This document shows positions 8,398-19,440 of a stretch of 64,000 nucleotides of DNA, piece after piece. The notes under the pieces are model-generated. The model had not been told where the DNA came from. It ran no database searches and saw only the letters and a program-made list of their open reading frames with translations. Position 1 is the stretch's first letter. Every line of letters begins with the position of its first letter. A program made the translations under genes and the position numbers. This stretch comes from Mugil cephalus (Eukaryota; Chordata; Actinopteri; Mugiliformes; Mugilidae): assembly GCF_022458985.1 (NCBI RefSeq), contig NC_061784.1, positions 21,441,002 through 21,505,001 of the forward strand, given 5' to 3'.

Positions 8398-10330
8398 ACT
8401 TACAATTCAACTTGAGATGTGCTGGGACTGAAGAATGTAGCCTTGAGATGGAAGGAAGGCTGGAGCGTATGGGTCAGCTCTTGACCTCGTAACAGATTCA
8501 CAGGTTTGTGGGAACTGATGAAAAAACGTAAATGAAAATAAAAACAAAAACATTAATCTATGTTAATCTGTGGCACATGATCTGACATTTATATAACTGA
8601 CATTTTCTTTCTTCACTCATTATTTTATTTCTAGTTCATCATTTCATTTCACTGCTGCTGCACCTGTACACCACATGTGTAATGAATAATAAACCTGGAA
8701 TCCTATTAATTAAATCAATGAATGACATGTTTCTTATGCATTCAATGCCATATCAATTCATTCACTGAATAGTTTATTCCTTTACTTTTGATTCTAATCA
8801 TTTAAATCCTCCTTGGAAATTGATGACTTTTAGCTTTACACTTCAACACATCTCCTAGGTGACATCTGGACGTGTGTGTTATTAGTTACTACCAAGGAGC
8901 TTCTGTAAGATTAAGCTGTAAAAGACCTGTAGGGAACATTTTTGACCACATGATGGAGCCAAAAACTCATCTCATCTTCTACTACCGCTCATTAGTAATG
9001 CAGATGATTCAGCTCTTTGAAGTGAACGACCCGAGCTGGTTCACATCGTTGGGACACGATTATTTCTTCATTTATTTTCATCTTTTTTTGTCTGTTAAAG
9101 CCAAACATGAGTGGTCAAGATGTATGATGGTGTCTGTGTGTTCACAGGGTTGGAGGGAGGAGTTACATGCATTAGAAAGGGTATTAGTAAATTAGTGAAA
9201 GAAAACGGAGCAAAGTCTGGACACATTTTAATGTGCTTGATAGTACGAAGGCAGAGTAAAGAGTCTGAGTTAAAACTGAAACTTGAAGTGTGTGAACTCA
9301 AGTCCCAAGAAGCCACAAGGACAAAAGGTGTCAAAGGTGAACAAAAAAGGGGTTTATTTGGTCAGTAAAGTTATACATGAACCACAATTCAACGTCAGGG
9401 TGAACCCAGACCAAAATAACAAACTAAACGATTCTAACTGAAAAACAACCATATCTACTGTAGCTTTCTTTTGTTTTAATATCCTCACCTCTGGGCTTTA
9501 ACCCTTTGTCTTTACAGCTAAATATATACACTGGCCTCATACTGTGGCTGAGACAGACACCGAGTGGAAAAAGCTGTGGTTTTAACACACACCATCGCAC
9601 ATTAGGGTTTTCAAGTACATACTTCCTTTTAGTTTGCTCCAACAAACTTTGATATGCAGACTATAGAGTAAAAGCGTGACTTGAAAATAAAGTATGTTCT
9701 ATTGATATTTAAAGTCCATCTACATCTAGATATTGATAGAAGCACATGACAGATGTCATATAGTGGACGTTATCTTGATTAAGAAGTGTATCAGATCTGC
9801 CTGATAAAGCTGTGCAACGCAACATTTTAATAATTAGAATAATTTCATATTTAATGAGCCTCTAATGGGAGCTACTTTACGCTTCAGAGAATACACAATG
9901 AAACACATGAAAGCTGGAGTCAGTGTCATGCAGACTGTTGTATGATAAAACACTAACTTTAAATTAGAAAACAATGTGTAGAAAGTCTACTTCCATGCTC
10001 CATAGAAAATAACAGAAAGAATATAATACTCTCACTGGCACATTTCCCTCGTCTGCTGGAAGTAATAACTTCACATTCACTACACACTATAAACATATCT
10101 TCTCTCTGCATTTGTCTGTGAGAATAATTAATAATCATAATTCATGAATAATAATTCTAAGATGAAATTAGGCCACTGACTCCTTGAATATTTATTCATC
10201 ATAAATGTTAAGTGTTGAGATCGGATGCATAAAATGTCTTTTCTAAATGTCACACACAGTCACCTACTGTTAAAAATAAAGTGTATGAGATTATAGAACA
10301 ATACGTGAATCTAAATTAGATCGACAGTTA
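8398..10330 (+). repeat. Module M2, duplicated block upstream of B
   Basis: From 'aattcaacttgagatgtgct' to the region before the distal first exon, this block is paralogous to about 19450-21430 upstream of copy C. A part (about 9460-9860) also recurs at 26880-27290 upstream of D. It holds the V-like relic (8850-9060) and AT-rich sequence. Small open frames here are broken in other copies, so no functional gene is claimed. Confidence 0.65.
8850..9060 (+). pseudogene. V-type Ig domain relic
   Basis: The frame at 8872-9060 reads a YYQGASVRLSCK B-strand-like motif followed by a HLIFYYRS...MIQLFEV C-to-C' strand-like stretch, as in V-type Ig domains of CD300/pIgR-like or CD2-like receptors. It lacks a leader, a DxGxYxC motif and a splice partner. 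Paralogous relics are at about 19900-20110 and in the mirror arm (about 43040-43250 and 54100-54310). A decayed exon left from cluster evolution is inferred. Confidence 0.4.
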
Positions 10331-10362
10331 AGTATCTCAGACGTAGTTCAGTGAAACTAAAT

Positions 10363-10484
10363 AACCACTTCCTCAATTCTCTACACACCACAACACAAAT
10401 AGAGTAGGTACAGTACACGACCCTGCTGTCAGAGGAGAAGTCAGAGGACAGTTGATAAGAGACATAGAAGACTTCATACTGAAG
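10363..10484 (+). promoter_or_regulatory. Copy B distal promoter and alternative 5'UTR exon
   Basis: AACCACTTCCT at 10363-10373 combines RUNX and ETS cores. About 50 bp further begins a leader-like stretch ending at 10484 before a strong donor GTGAGT. The same exon with donor occurs upstream of copies C (ending 21620), C' (41526), B' (52672) and E (32224). It resembles the proximal leader exon in wording, as if the two arose by duplication. An alternative first exon is inferred. Confidence 0.45.
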
Positions 10485-11572
10485 GTGAGTTACTTTACTT
10501 AAAGAATGAAGAAAGTGTAGAATTTCATTAGTTTAAAATGTAAAATCCTGACATTTATCATGACCAGATATGTAAAAATGACTTAACAATTACGATTAGA
10601 AATAAAATCTTAACACATGTTAGCTTTGAATTTTCACTCATTATCTGTGTTCAAACTGAGGCTTTGACAAATTATTAGTAACATTTAGTAAATATCATTA
10701 ATATTTATAAAAATATAGAAACATTGTTCTCAACAACCTGTCCTGAAGGTTTTATAGTTTAACAGTGATATGACATTGTGTTTAGTGAATGCTGCATTTT
10801 TATTTAATTTAATATTTTTAAAGATTTTATTGACTGTCCATTTTTTGTATTATCATTTCTGTTTTATTAGTTCTTATATACATATCATTTGCATGTTCAG
10901 AATCAATCACTAACTCAAATCAAATGTGGTGTAAAGTGCAGTTTGAGCCTGGCTGTACATCTAAACAATACAAACCTATTGTCTCTGGTTATGTGAGAAA
11001 TAAAACATAGAAGGAATGAGCCCTTGAAAACTAGTCTGACAATCAAGTCCCTCTCTGTCATTTAACATTTCATCTAAAAAACAAGGAAACAACTCATTGT
11101 AGTCTGACACATTTTAACCAGTTTTAGAGATTACAGATTTTTCAACCCGAGCAAAGTATAACAACTAATATTACTGCAACTATACATCAGAAAAGCTACT
11201 GTTGTATGTTAAATGCACATTACAAGCCAAGCATTTCAGAAACCACTGGCCCTCAAAAACATCTACCATCTACCTGTAAACATACGCCATAACCACTCTG
11301 AATAATATTAAATAGGCCTTGCAGTCTGTTGTTGGTTTTTGGATGTGTGTCCAACAAAGCTTTATCTGAACCTATCACATTTTTATTTTATATTTATTTT
11401 TTTATTTATTTTTTTATTGTCTAAAACACATGGAACTTGCAGACTGCAGCTCATTGAAATTAAGAAATAAACTTGATAATAGCCTCTGTTCAACATCACA
11501 TTAAATGTACATGTGAAAGTACAAGTACATAAAAATGTGTTTAGTGCGTCGGTATATTTAGCTAAGTGTAAA

Positions 11573-11699
11573 TGACTCATTCTTCAATTCTCTTGTCAGA
11601 AGAAGCAAACAACAAAAATAGAACACATCAACTAGTTGTGAGTGAGAAACTTAGTGTCCAGATAATAATCTACAAAGAAGACATCGCTTTGTAAATGTG
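11573..11699 (+). promoter_or_regulatory. Copy B proximal promoter and 5'UTR exon
   Basis: AP-1 motif TGACTCA at 11573-11579. The leader exon ends at 11699 before GTGAGT. The first coding exon starts after CAG at 11890, giving an intron of about 190 bp. Confidence 0.5.
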
Positions 11700-11893
11700 G
11701 TGAGTGACCGTTTTACATTTGCTGATCCTAACGCTGCTGTGCATGAAAAGTCTTGTATTTTAAATTGTATCTACGTTGTTTTGTGACATGTTTAGTTTAA
11801 CTGAAATAAAGCTCTGCGTGGTAGTCCACTACAGAAACCACATATGACACCATGCAACTTTAGAATGATGAACTGATTCTGTCTCAGCAGAAA

Positions 11894-14038
11894 ATGATTT
11901 GGATCTACATGATCATCTCATCTCTGGCAACTGCAGCTCTTTCAAAAGGTACAATTCAGCTTTTAAGTTTGCACTGATATTAATATCTGGATATTAAAAT
12001 GTTGAGGCATTAAAAGTTCTATTGAAGGTTATGATGATTTATTATGACTGGATGATTGCTGAAGCTCAGACTTTTGATGGAATGTAGTCGAGTTTATTCA
12101 GTCATTCACTCAAGATTTGTTGAAGTGATCATGTTGAAGTGATTTTCTCCTGGAAATGTCTGATAACAGGTAGAAATCGATTGAATACATACACAGAGTG
12201 AACTTATGGCTGTGAATTACTGTATAGTTACCGTCGTGGTAGAAAGCTGCATATTATCCTCACATTTAACTGGAAACCATCAACCATTGTTTTACCTTCT
12301 CTTTTAAAATGAAATACTAAATATACACCACAAAAATGTTTTTAATGTGTATTTTGTTTGTATTTTGTTCCTATCAGGTTCTGTAGAATGCAACTTAACT
12401 AAACCTACTATAACAACCAAACAGTGTTTTGGAAAACTTGGAGAGCCGCTGATGTTTCACCTACCAACTTCAACTACAAAAATGAGTTTGAAAAAGAATA
12501 GTGATATGATTTTTAGGTTAGTCAATAATACAGACCTAACAGACACCAATAGCAAAAAGGACAAAAGAATGTCATTTCTCAACAATGGAACACTGAAGCT
12601 CAATGAGGCATCAAAGGAAGATTCTGGAGATTACCTGCTGGAAACATTCAATTCCACTACTGGTGAACTCCTGCATAACATGAACATCCATGTAGAAATA
12701 CAAGGTAAGACAAAAAAAACTAATTGTGTTTCATTCACATCTAATTTAATGGAAATTAGCTGGTTAAAGGGCCAATTTGCATATATTATATATGTACATA
12801 TTTCATCATCACTGTGTTTTGATGAGAAAATTAGTTAAATGTTTCACTGAAGCATTCATTGAAACATATATACTGTAAAGATTTTCAGAACTGACAGTGG
12901 ATTTTGATCATGTTTATCTTCCAGCTCCTGTGTCTAAACCAGCTGTGTCTCAGACATGTTTGTCACCAGAACAGATGAAGGTCAGCTGCTCCTCTGAGGG
13001 AGATGGAGCAGAGATCATTTTATCTTTGGAAAATAACTTATTGATTCCCAGCGGAGCTACAGAAAAACACGATGTTACCGTCACTTTATACGGTCAGATG
13101 ACAGGAAACCTGATGTGTGATGTTCAAAACAACGTCAGCAGAGAACAAACAGTCATCCATCTCACAAAATGTCAAGATAATAAATTCATTTTCCAGACAG
13201 AAAGTATGTACCGTATTTTCCTGACTCTTAGTCATGTCATCACGTAGTTTAGCTGGCCATGCGACCTATATTCAGAAGCGACTTATATATCAAAAATATA
13301 GCCTACGCTATGACCACAATCTTCATCTTCCTCATGTGATGTTCTCCTGGCTGCGCTGTGACCTGGGTCTCTGTCTCCGTAGCGCTTCACTCCAGTCAAT
13401 TCAGAGTATTTTAACAGCGTGTTCTGTGGTCCATCAGTTTGCTCAAGGCGATGGAGTTGTTTTTTTGTTTGTTTTTTACCTGGCCTGTAGTAGGCTATAT
13501 CATTTAAACAAAGCCTCGACCATTAGCCTATATGAGACCCGGCTATTGATTAAATGTTTGAAAAATAAATGCACCTTGTAGACCAGTGCGACTTATATGT
13601 TTTTTTCCTAATCTGTGTTAATGTTTGTATTTTCTAGATAACATCTCTTCTCATCTCTCTCCTTTGACTGTGGCTCTGATATCAAGTGTGGCCACTCTAC
13701 TTCCCCTTTTGGCTGTGATTCTTGGAATCAAACGTTTCAACAAGACAATGAGCAACAAGACACCAAGAAATAAGACAACAAGCCCTGTGACCGTTAGTAA
13801 AGGTGAGAGATGCAATAAAAGCTCTACTGATTATCAAAATACGTACAGTGAACTTTTGAAAATAATGCTGGTGTTAGTTCATTAGTGTTGTTAATATTCT
13901 GTGGTATGACAGTTTAAAACATGGATTATGGAAGACACATTTAAACTGTTTCAACTTCTTTCAGATGACGTTGAAGATGAGATAATCTACTCAGATCTTA
14001 AAGTGATGACGGCTGCAAGATACATAAGATGCAACTGA
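11894..14038 (+). CDS. CD2-like two-Ig-domain receptor with ITIM, copy B
   Basis: Exons: 11894-11948 signal peptide, 12378-12704 V domain, 12925-13203 C2 domain, 13638-13802 TM, 13965-14038 tail; about 299 residues. The V domain has FLNNGTLKL and EDSGDYLLE, where CD2-family domain 1 also lacks the F-strand Cys. The C2 domain begins VSKPAVSQTC and has four Cys for two disulfides, as in CD2 domain 2. The TM segment is PLTVALISSVATLLPLLAVI; the tail carries ITIM IIYSDL. Several N-glycosylation sequons lie in the ectodomain. Likely role: leukocyte surface adhesion or inhibitory signalling through SH2 phosphatases. Oddity: the usual donor after the C2 exon is AT instead of GT. The next donor, GTATGT at 13204, keeps phase 1 and adds about ten residues. 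That exon end is my inference; if it is not used, the gene is disabled. Confidence 0.75.
13211..13607 (+). mobile_element. MITE in copy B intron, 3' end lost
   Basis: Begins CCGTATTTTCC directly after a TA and shares its body ('gacctatattcagaagcgac', 'taatggtcg/ccgaggctttg'-type segment) with the complete element in copy D. The 3' terminal repeat and flanking 'gatgatttcactgcc' are missing: the element runs directly into 'ctaatctgtgttaatg'. It lies in the intron between the C2 and TM exons, starting seven bases after the substitute donor. Confidence 0.7.
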
Positions 14039-15300
14039 CTTTAAAATCCAACTTCATTTTCTCCTGAAACATCTTTTCTGACCATTATGAGTCACCTTGT
14101 TTGTTCACCTTTGTTAAACGTACACCAATCAGGCATAACATTATGACCACCTCGCTAATATTGTGCAGATCTCCCTTGTGCCTCCAAACCAGTTGTGACT
14201 CATCAGAGAATGGACATTCGAAAAAGTCTCACTGGTCCTTTCATGTGACTTAGATATGAATACAAACTGAACATTATTACTGTGTTTACAGGTGAAGGTG
14301 GTCTCTAGTTTAAGAAGAGTCAAACATTAACCTTAGGCTCATAGTTTAAAATGTTCTCTAATTGGTCTTCATTCATTGTTGTAACCTTAAAGACCACATG
14401 AATTACAACCCAGTTTTACAGAGATGCTAAATCATGTGACATCAATGTGTACCTATATAAAGTAGATCAGAGGCCAACTAGAAAGTGATGCTACATTTCA
14501 CATTACACACATTAAATCTTCTACAGTTACACAGCATCCATCCACGATGCATCACTGCTAATTCTTAATGTCTTAAAGCTCAGGTCCACTGTTCAAACAG
14601 TACATATACACTTTTATTATTAGGTCTTTGTGAACAGGTAGTGGCTAGCAAATAACCACTTCCTTGATTCATCTAAAAAAACAAGACAACAAACAGAAAA
14701 AACAAACTCACACCTGCTGCTCAGAAATTCCGTTGTCTTCAACAACTGAAAGACGACAACCACAGTTCATGTGCAATGAGTGTCGACTAAAACCACATAT
14801 TTGAAAAGCCCTTTGTGAAACCAGGGACTTTTAAACTGAACCTCCACTATACAGCATGAAGTTAACATGAGGTTTTAATGGCAATTTATTTTCATGGTTG
14901 TGTAAATAACTTCTTACATCTATATAAACATTAACAGCAAATACAAAGTGTATAATGATGTATTTAGTTATGTTTCAATTCATTATTAGTTCAACAATAT
15001 TTCCATAATGCATGTTGTGGTTTAACATAAATTATATCCATGAATTTTTGTACATGATGTTTCAGAGAAACAATTAATGTGGACCTCTATGTATTTTTAT
15101 GCGTATGTAAATATTTTGTCCATATTTAGGAAAAAAATATTCAAAATTAACAGGAAAAGGCAAAATCTAGTAAAACATTCTTGCATTTGCATTTTACTAA
15201 TTAGTAAGTACTTACTAATTCATTCTTTTTGTTGTATTTTGGTTAAGTGTTTAAATGATGTGTAGCTTATTGTACGATTTGTAATCAAAGTTTAATAAAG
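14039..15300 (+). other. 3'UTR and flank of copy B, no further gene seen
   Basis: The A-type signal is mutated here (AATTAA near 15070). A candidate AATAAA is at 15294-15299, about 1.25 kb after the stop. Contains the RUNX/ETS-like composite (about 14637-14690). Confidence 0.5.
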
Positions 15301-17344
15301 AAATTGGTACATAATGGATGAATCTAGTGATGTGTTTACTGCCAGTGTAAACAAATATGAAATAAAAAGAAAGGACAACACTGTTTAAACTCACCATTAG
15401 TCTAGGTTTATGATTAGTAACTGTCCCTGGAGACACAGCAGCTCATTGTTAAGATGGAACGATCTGGAATAACTGACAGGTTGAATAATTGAATTGTAAA
15501 TAATGCAGTAAGCATCACTGGCCACATGATGGGGCCAACGAGACAACATCAAGCCCCTCTGGGTGTCAATATTGTCTCAGTGTTCTTTCTCTCTTCACCA
15601 AGACTATTCTGACAGAAACAAGGACCTTGATTCTAATCAATAATGTAGAGGGCACTTAGTAAATGCCTCTTTTTATTTCAGTACTATATGAAGATGATGC
15701 ACTCACATCAAAAGCACAAGTAAAGTACGAGTATGGACAATCAAGCTTATCAGGTTAATGCTTCAGTGGACCACATGGGTCAACTTTTAGTCCACATGTG
15801 CATCAGTGATGCTTGGATGCCCTTGACCCTGTAGCACGTTCTCTGGATGTGGGTATTACGACAAAAGGGGACTAAATATCAGTCAGAACATGATGCCTAC
15901 TTAATTAATATTATATAGGTCCACCTTTACAGCCTAAACTACCCTGACCAGTAGAGGCAAGGACTTCACTAGACTTTTAAAGGTGTGTTTTGGTCTTTGG
16001 CCACAAGACTTTAGCAGCAGATCCTTAAAGTCCTGTAAGACACCTGAACTATCACTTGGAGATTAATGAAGCCTAAGTTGTGAGGTGGGGCCTCCATGAA
16101 TTGGACTTATCTGTCCAGCACAACCCACAGATGGCTGCAGATCTGTGGAGCTTACAGTCCAAGATTTGGACATTAACTGCGTCCCTCAAACCACTCTTGA
16201 TCCACTGTTGCAGGGCACATAGTTGAGTCGACTTTACTGCTGTGCAATGACGCTTTAAGCAGGAAGTCAACTAATCGCTGATCACGTGACAGCAACAACA
16301 CTGACAGCTATAGGCTGTGCATTTCTGCAGCGCACAATATTAATTACCGCATGAGTTTATGATCAATTCTGTTGTGTTCTATAAGTTGACGTTGTTGCTG
16401 TGGCTGTAGAGTGAGTTTTCTGTCCTTGATGTCAGTGAACGCACCATGCAAGTGACTGAAGTTATGCTACGACCGACAGCCGACCGTGTTCAAGCTTCAA
16501 TTACCTCACAGAAAAGTCCCTGTAGCTTAATTTGTGTGAAACGCTACAATATGCATTCAGGTCAAGAATACAGATTTAACTGTTAAAAAGCATTACTTTC
16601 TACAATGCTTATATATGTGACATCATCAACTACTCATCGTCAGCCCCTACAAAATACCATAACATATATAACCCACCCACTGGTTGGAGCAACAATAACG
16701 AGAAGGGCAGTGTTATTCACTTCTGGACTGATGTCTGGAGTTCTTTACAGCTACTGCCAGAGAACTAGAGATACAAGCTGGAGGCCTTGTAGGAAACATT
16801 TCTGACCACATGGTGGAGCCAAACAGTTCATATAACAGGGAGACCAAGCAATAACAACATCAGTATTAACAGATCTACTCTGTAGTACCAATGTCTGTTT
16901 TAGTTGGGTTCAACTTAAGGCTTCAGAGAATACACTATCAAACAGTGACAACAGTATCTTTAAATCAGTAAACAACATGTGCAAAGTGTCATACTTCCAT
17001 TCTCCTCTGTAAATAACAAGAATTCACTGGCACATGTCCGTATCTGCTCTCACTATTAACGTACTGCGAATTGCAGACATTTTTTCACATTCACTGACAA
17101 TTCAGAGTGACATCACATTACAAACATACTTCCAATTGTTCTGGAATTAACACATTCATTTTGCAAAATGAGTGGCATATTTAACACCAACAAACACGCT
17201 GGTTCCACCTTCAATAAATTCACTCAACTCATGTGAACTTATACGCCACAATCTACTAAAGTAAGATGATCACATAAATGTGTTGAGATCAGATGTGCAA
17301 AATGTATTTCTAAATGTGAAGTCACACACAGTTACCCACAGTCA
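15301..17344 (+). repeat. Intergenic sequence plus second copy of module M1
   Basis: About 15301-16200 is intergenic sequence with partial copies at about 25260-25790 and beyond the right arm (63163-64000). From about 16210 the M1 block repeats bases 1-1018. Its Ig-like relic frame is interrupted by a stop near 16585. No functional gene seen. Confidence 0.6.
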
Positions 17345-18478
17345 ACATGCACCAAACAGACTGTTTGGGGCATGTTGAAGAAGACCGAAGCCTCAACATC
17401 GAAGTATATAGAAAACCCACTCACACAGACCAGCATTTGTTATTTGATTCACATCACCCTCTGGAACACAAACTAGGAGTCATCAGAACCCTCCAGCACC
17501 GAGCACAGACTGTACCCACAAGACAGGATGACAAGGACAAGGAGAGACAACACATCAAACAAGTCCTCAAAACATGTGGATGTCCCAACTGGGCCTTTGT
17601 TAAAGGCTCAAAAAGATATCCCAGGAAGGATAGGGAAGAGGAGTACAGCAGAAGGAAGAACATCACCATCCCCTAAAAGCTGGTGTATCAGAGAAACTGA
17701 GAATTTTCGCAAAACACCGCATCCCAGTTTATTTCAAACCTGGCAACACACTAAGACAGAAACTGGTCCAAAAGACAAAACACCCAGACAAAAACAGAGT
17801 AGTGTAGTGTATGCTGTTCAGTGTAGTGAGGAATGGACAGACTTGTACACTGGGGAAACTAAACAATCCATCCACAAACGCATGGCCCAACACAGGAGAG
17901 CGAGCTCATCAGGAAACGACTCAGCAGTCCACCTCCACCTGAAGGACAAAGGACACTCCTTTGAAGATACCAACGTCAAAGTCCTGGCCAGAGAGGACAG
18001 ATGGTTTGAGAGAGGAGTAAAGGAAGCCATCTATGTCAAAGTGGAAAAACCTTCTCGAAACAGAGGAGGTGGACTGAGATTTAATTTACCATCTATTTAG
18101 AATTCAGTTTTGACTTCTGTCCCCAAGAAGTTTCAACACCATTCACACCTTGAGCCTCTAGGCTCCCACTGACAATAGCCTTATTAGAGCTCTATTCATA
18201 GGATAAGTAGCCTAGGCACACAGTTCGCCCCATTCAAGGACAGGTAAGTACCAGCCATTATGGAGATAGTGACCCCAGTTTCCGGTCAAGCAAGTTTCGG
18301 GTCCCCCTAGAGTTTATTCCTATTCAAACCTCGATTTCCCACTAGTTTATCAGAACTGAAGAAATAAATTTGGATGAGTGGTGAAACGTCTTCAAGAAAT
18401 CCTACAAGTCCAGCTGACCTTATTCCGTGCTTTTTAGATTACCATGACCTGGATGACTGAGAACCTTCACAGACCCAA
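17345..18478 (+). mobile_element. 5'-truncated Penelope-like element with GIY-YIG domain
   Basis: Two overlapping frames (17347-17676 and 17528-18100) encode the C-terminal part of a Penelope-like polyprotein. First comes the region after the reverse transcriptase core (EVYRKPTHTDQHLLFDSHHP...). Then comes a GIY-YIG endonuclease domain: VVYAVQC, DLYTGET as the YIG strand, HKRMAQHRR, the FERGVKEAIY helix with its Glu, and a final NRGGG. The reverse transcriptase catalytic motifs are absent, as expected for 5' truncation. At least one frameshift separates the frames, so it is dead. Compared with the mirror copy, a CSEEC Cys reads Trp here. The ~370-bp 3' region ends in the tail seen elsewhere as 70-bp fragments. 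Confidence 0.8.
18371..18390 (+). other. Hammerhead-ribozyme-like core in Penelope 3' region
   Basis: The stretch TGGATGAGTGGTGAAACGTC resembles the GATGA...GAAAC-GTC core of hammerhead ribozymes, which have been reported in Penelope-like elements. The two bases before GATGA do not fit the canonical CU, and the stem II helix is very short. At best this is a degenerate remnant. Confidence 0.25.
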
Positions 18479-19440
18479 CCAAAAGACGACAACCACAGTT
18501 CATATGCAGCAAGTGTCGACTGAAAACACATATTTGAAAGGGCCTTTGTGAAACCAGGACTTTTAAACTGTACCTCCACTATACAGCATGAAGTTAACAT
18601 GAGGTTTTAATGCCAATTTATTTCCATGGTTGTGTAAATACCTTCTTACATCTGTATAAACATTAACAGCAATGATACGAAGAGAAAAGTTACTGATGTA
18701 TAATTTAGCAGCATTTTTTTCCACTCACTATCAAACAGTGTATAATAGGTTTGATTTTAACCTCCCAGTAACATGTTCAGTTATATTTCATTTTATTATC
18801 AATATTTTCATAATCTGTGTTGTGATTCAATTAGTAAATAACTCATATTCATCATAAATTATATCCATGAATTTTGTACATCATGTGTTTGAGAAACAAT
18901 AAATGTCGACCTGTTTGTATTTTTACGTGTATGTAAATATTTAGTCCATATTTAGGAAAAATGGTCAGAGTGAACATGAAGTTGCAGAATCTACTTAAAC
19001 ATTTATGCACTTGGTCCAAAATAAGTTATTTTACGAATTATTATTATTATTAAAGTTTTGAAATGATGTGTAGCTGTTCCTTCAGTCGTGGTCATGTCAT
19101 GGTGTCATATTAGTTATATTAGCTGATATAAAATATAATTTTGAGTTTTGAAACAAAGTTCTCAAACAAACCAAGGTCTCACACACACTGGAGACATGCA
19201 GTATTATTAGCAGGTCTTTGTTAAGTCTTTATATTAGACTTTGTAGTTAAAAAAGAAAAAATGCTATCGTGCGAGACAGATCTGATGCACAATTATCCAT
19301 CAGTTACTAACGGAGAGGAGGAGCTGAAGGCCTGTTAGCGTTTCTGTTTTTGTTTTTTTTTTAGCATTAAGATGAAAGCAAAATTACTCTAATGTAAAAA
19401 TCTTCTTATTCATTTAATACTTTTCATTAATTTACTGAAT
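18479..19440 (+). repeat. Orphan copy of the gene 3'-flank module
   Basis: Matches about 3957-4942 downstream of copy A, including AATAAA near 18898, yet no receptor gene precedes it: the Penelope element does. It marks a duplication or deletion junction at the element's 3' end. No gene seen. Confidence 0.6.

Noticed and set aside
13234..13581. 115-codon frame in the copy B intron
   Set aside because: It lies inside the MITE and is not maintained in the copies in D and D'.
17347..18100. Host gene encoding a GIY-YIG nuclease
   Set aside because: The motif order, frameshifts, lack of an upstream reverse transcriptase core and the repeated 3' tail identify a truncated Penelope-like retroelement.
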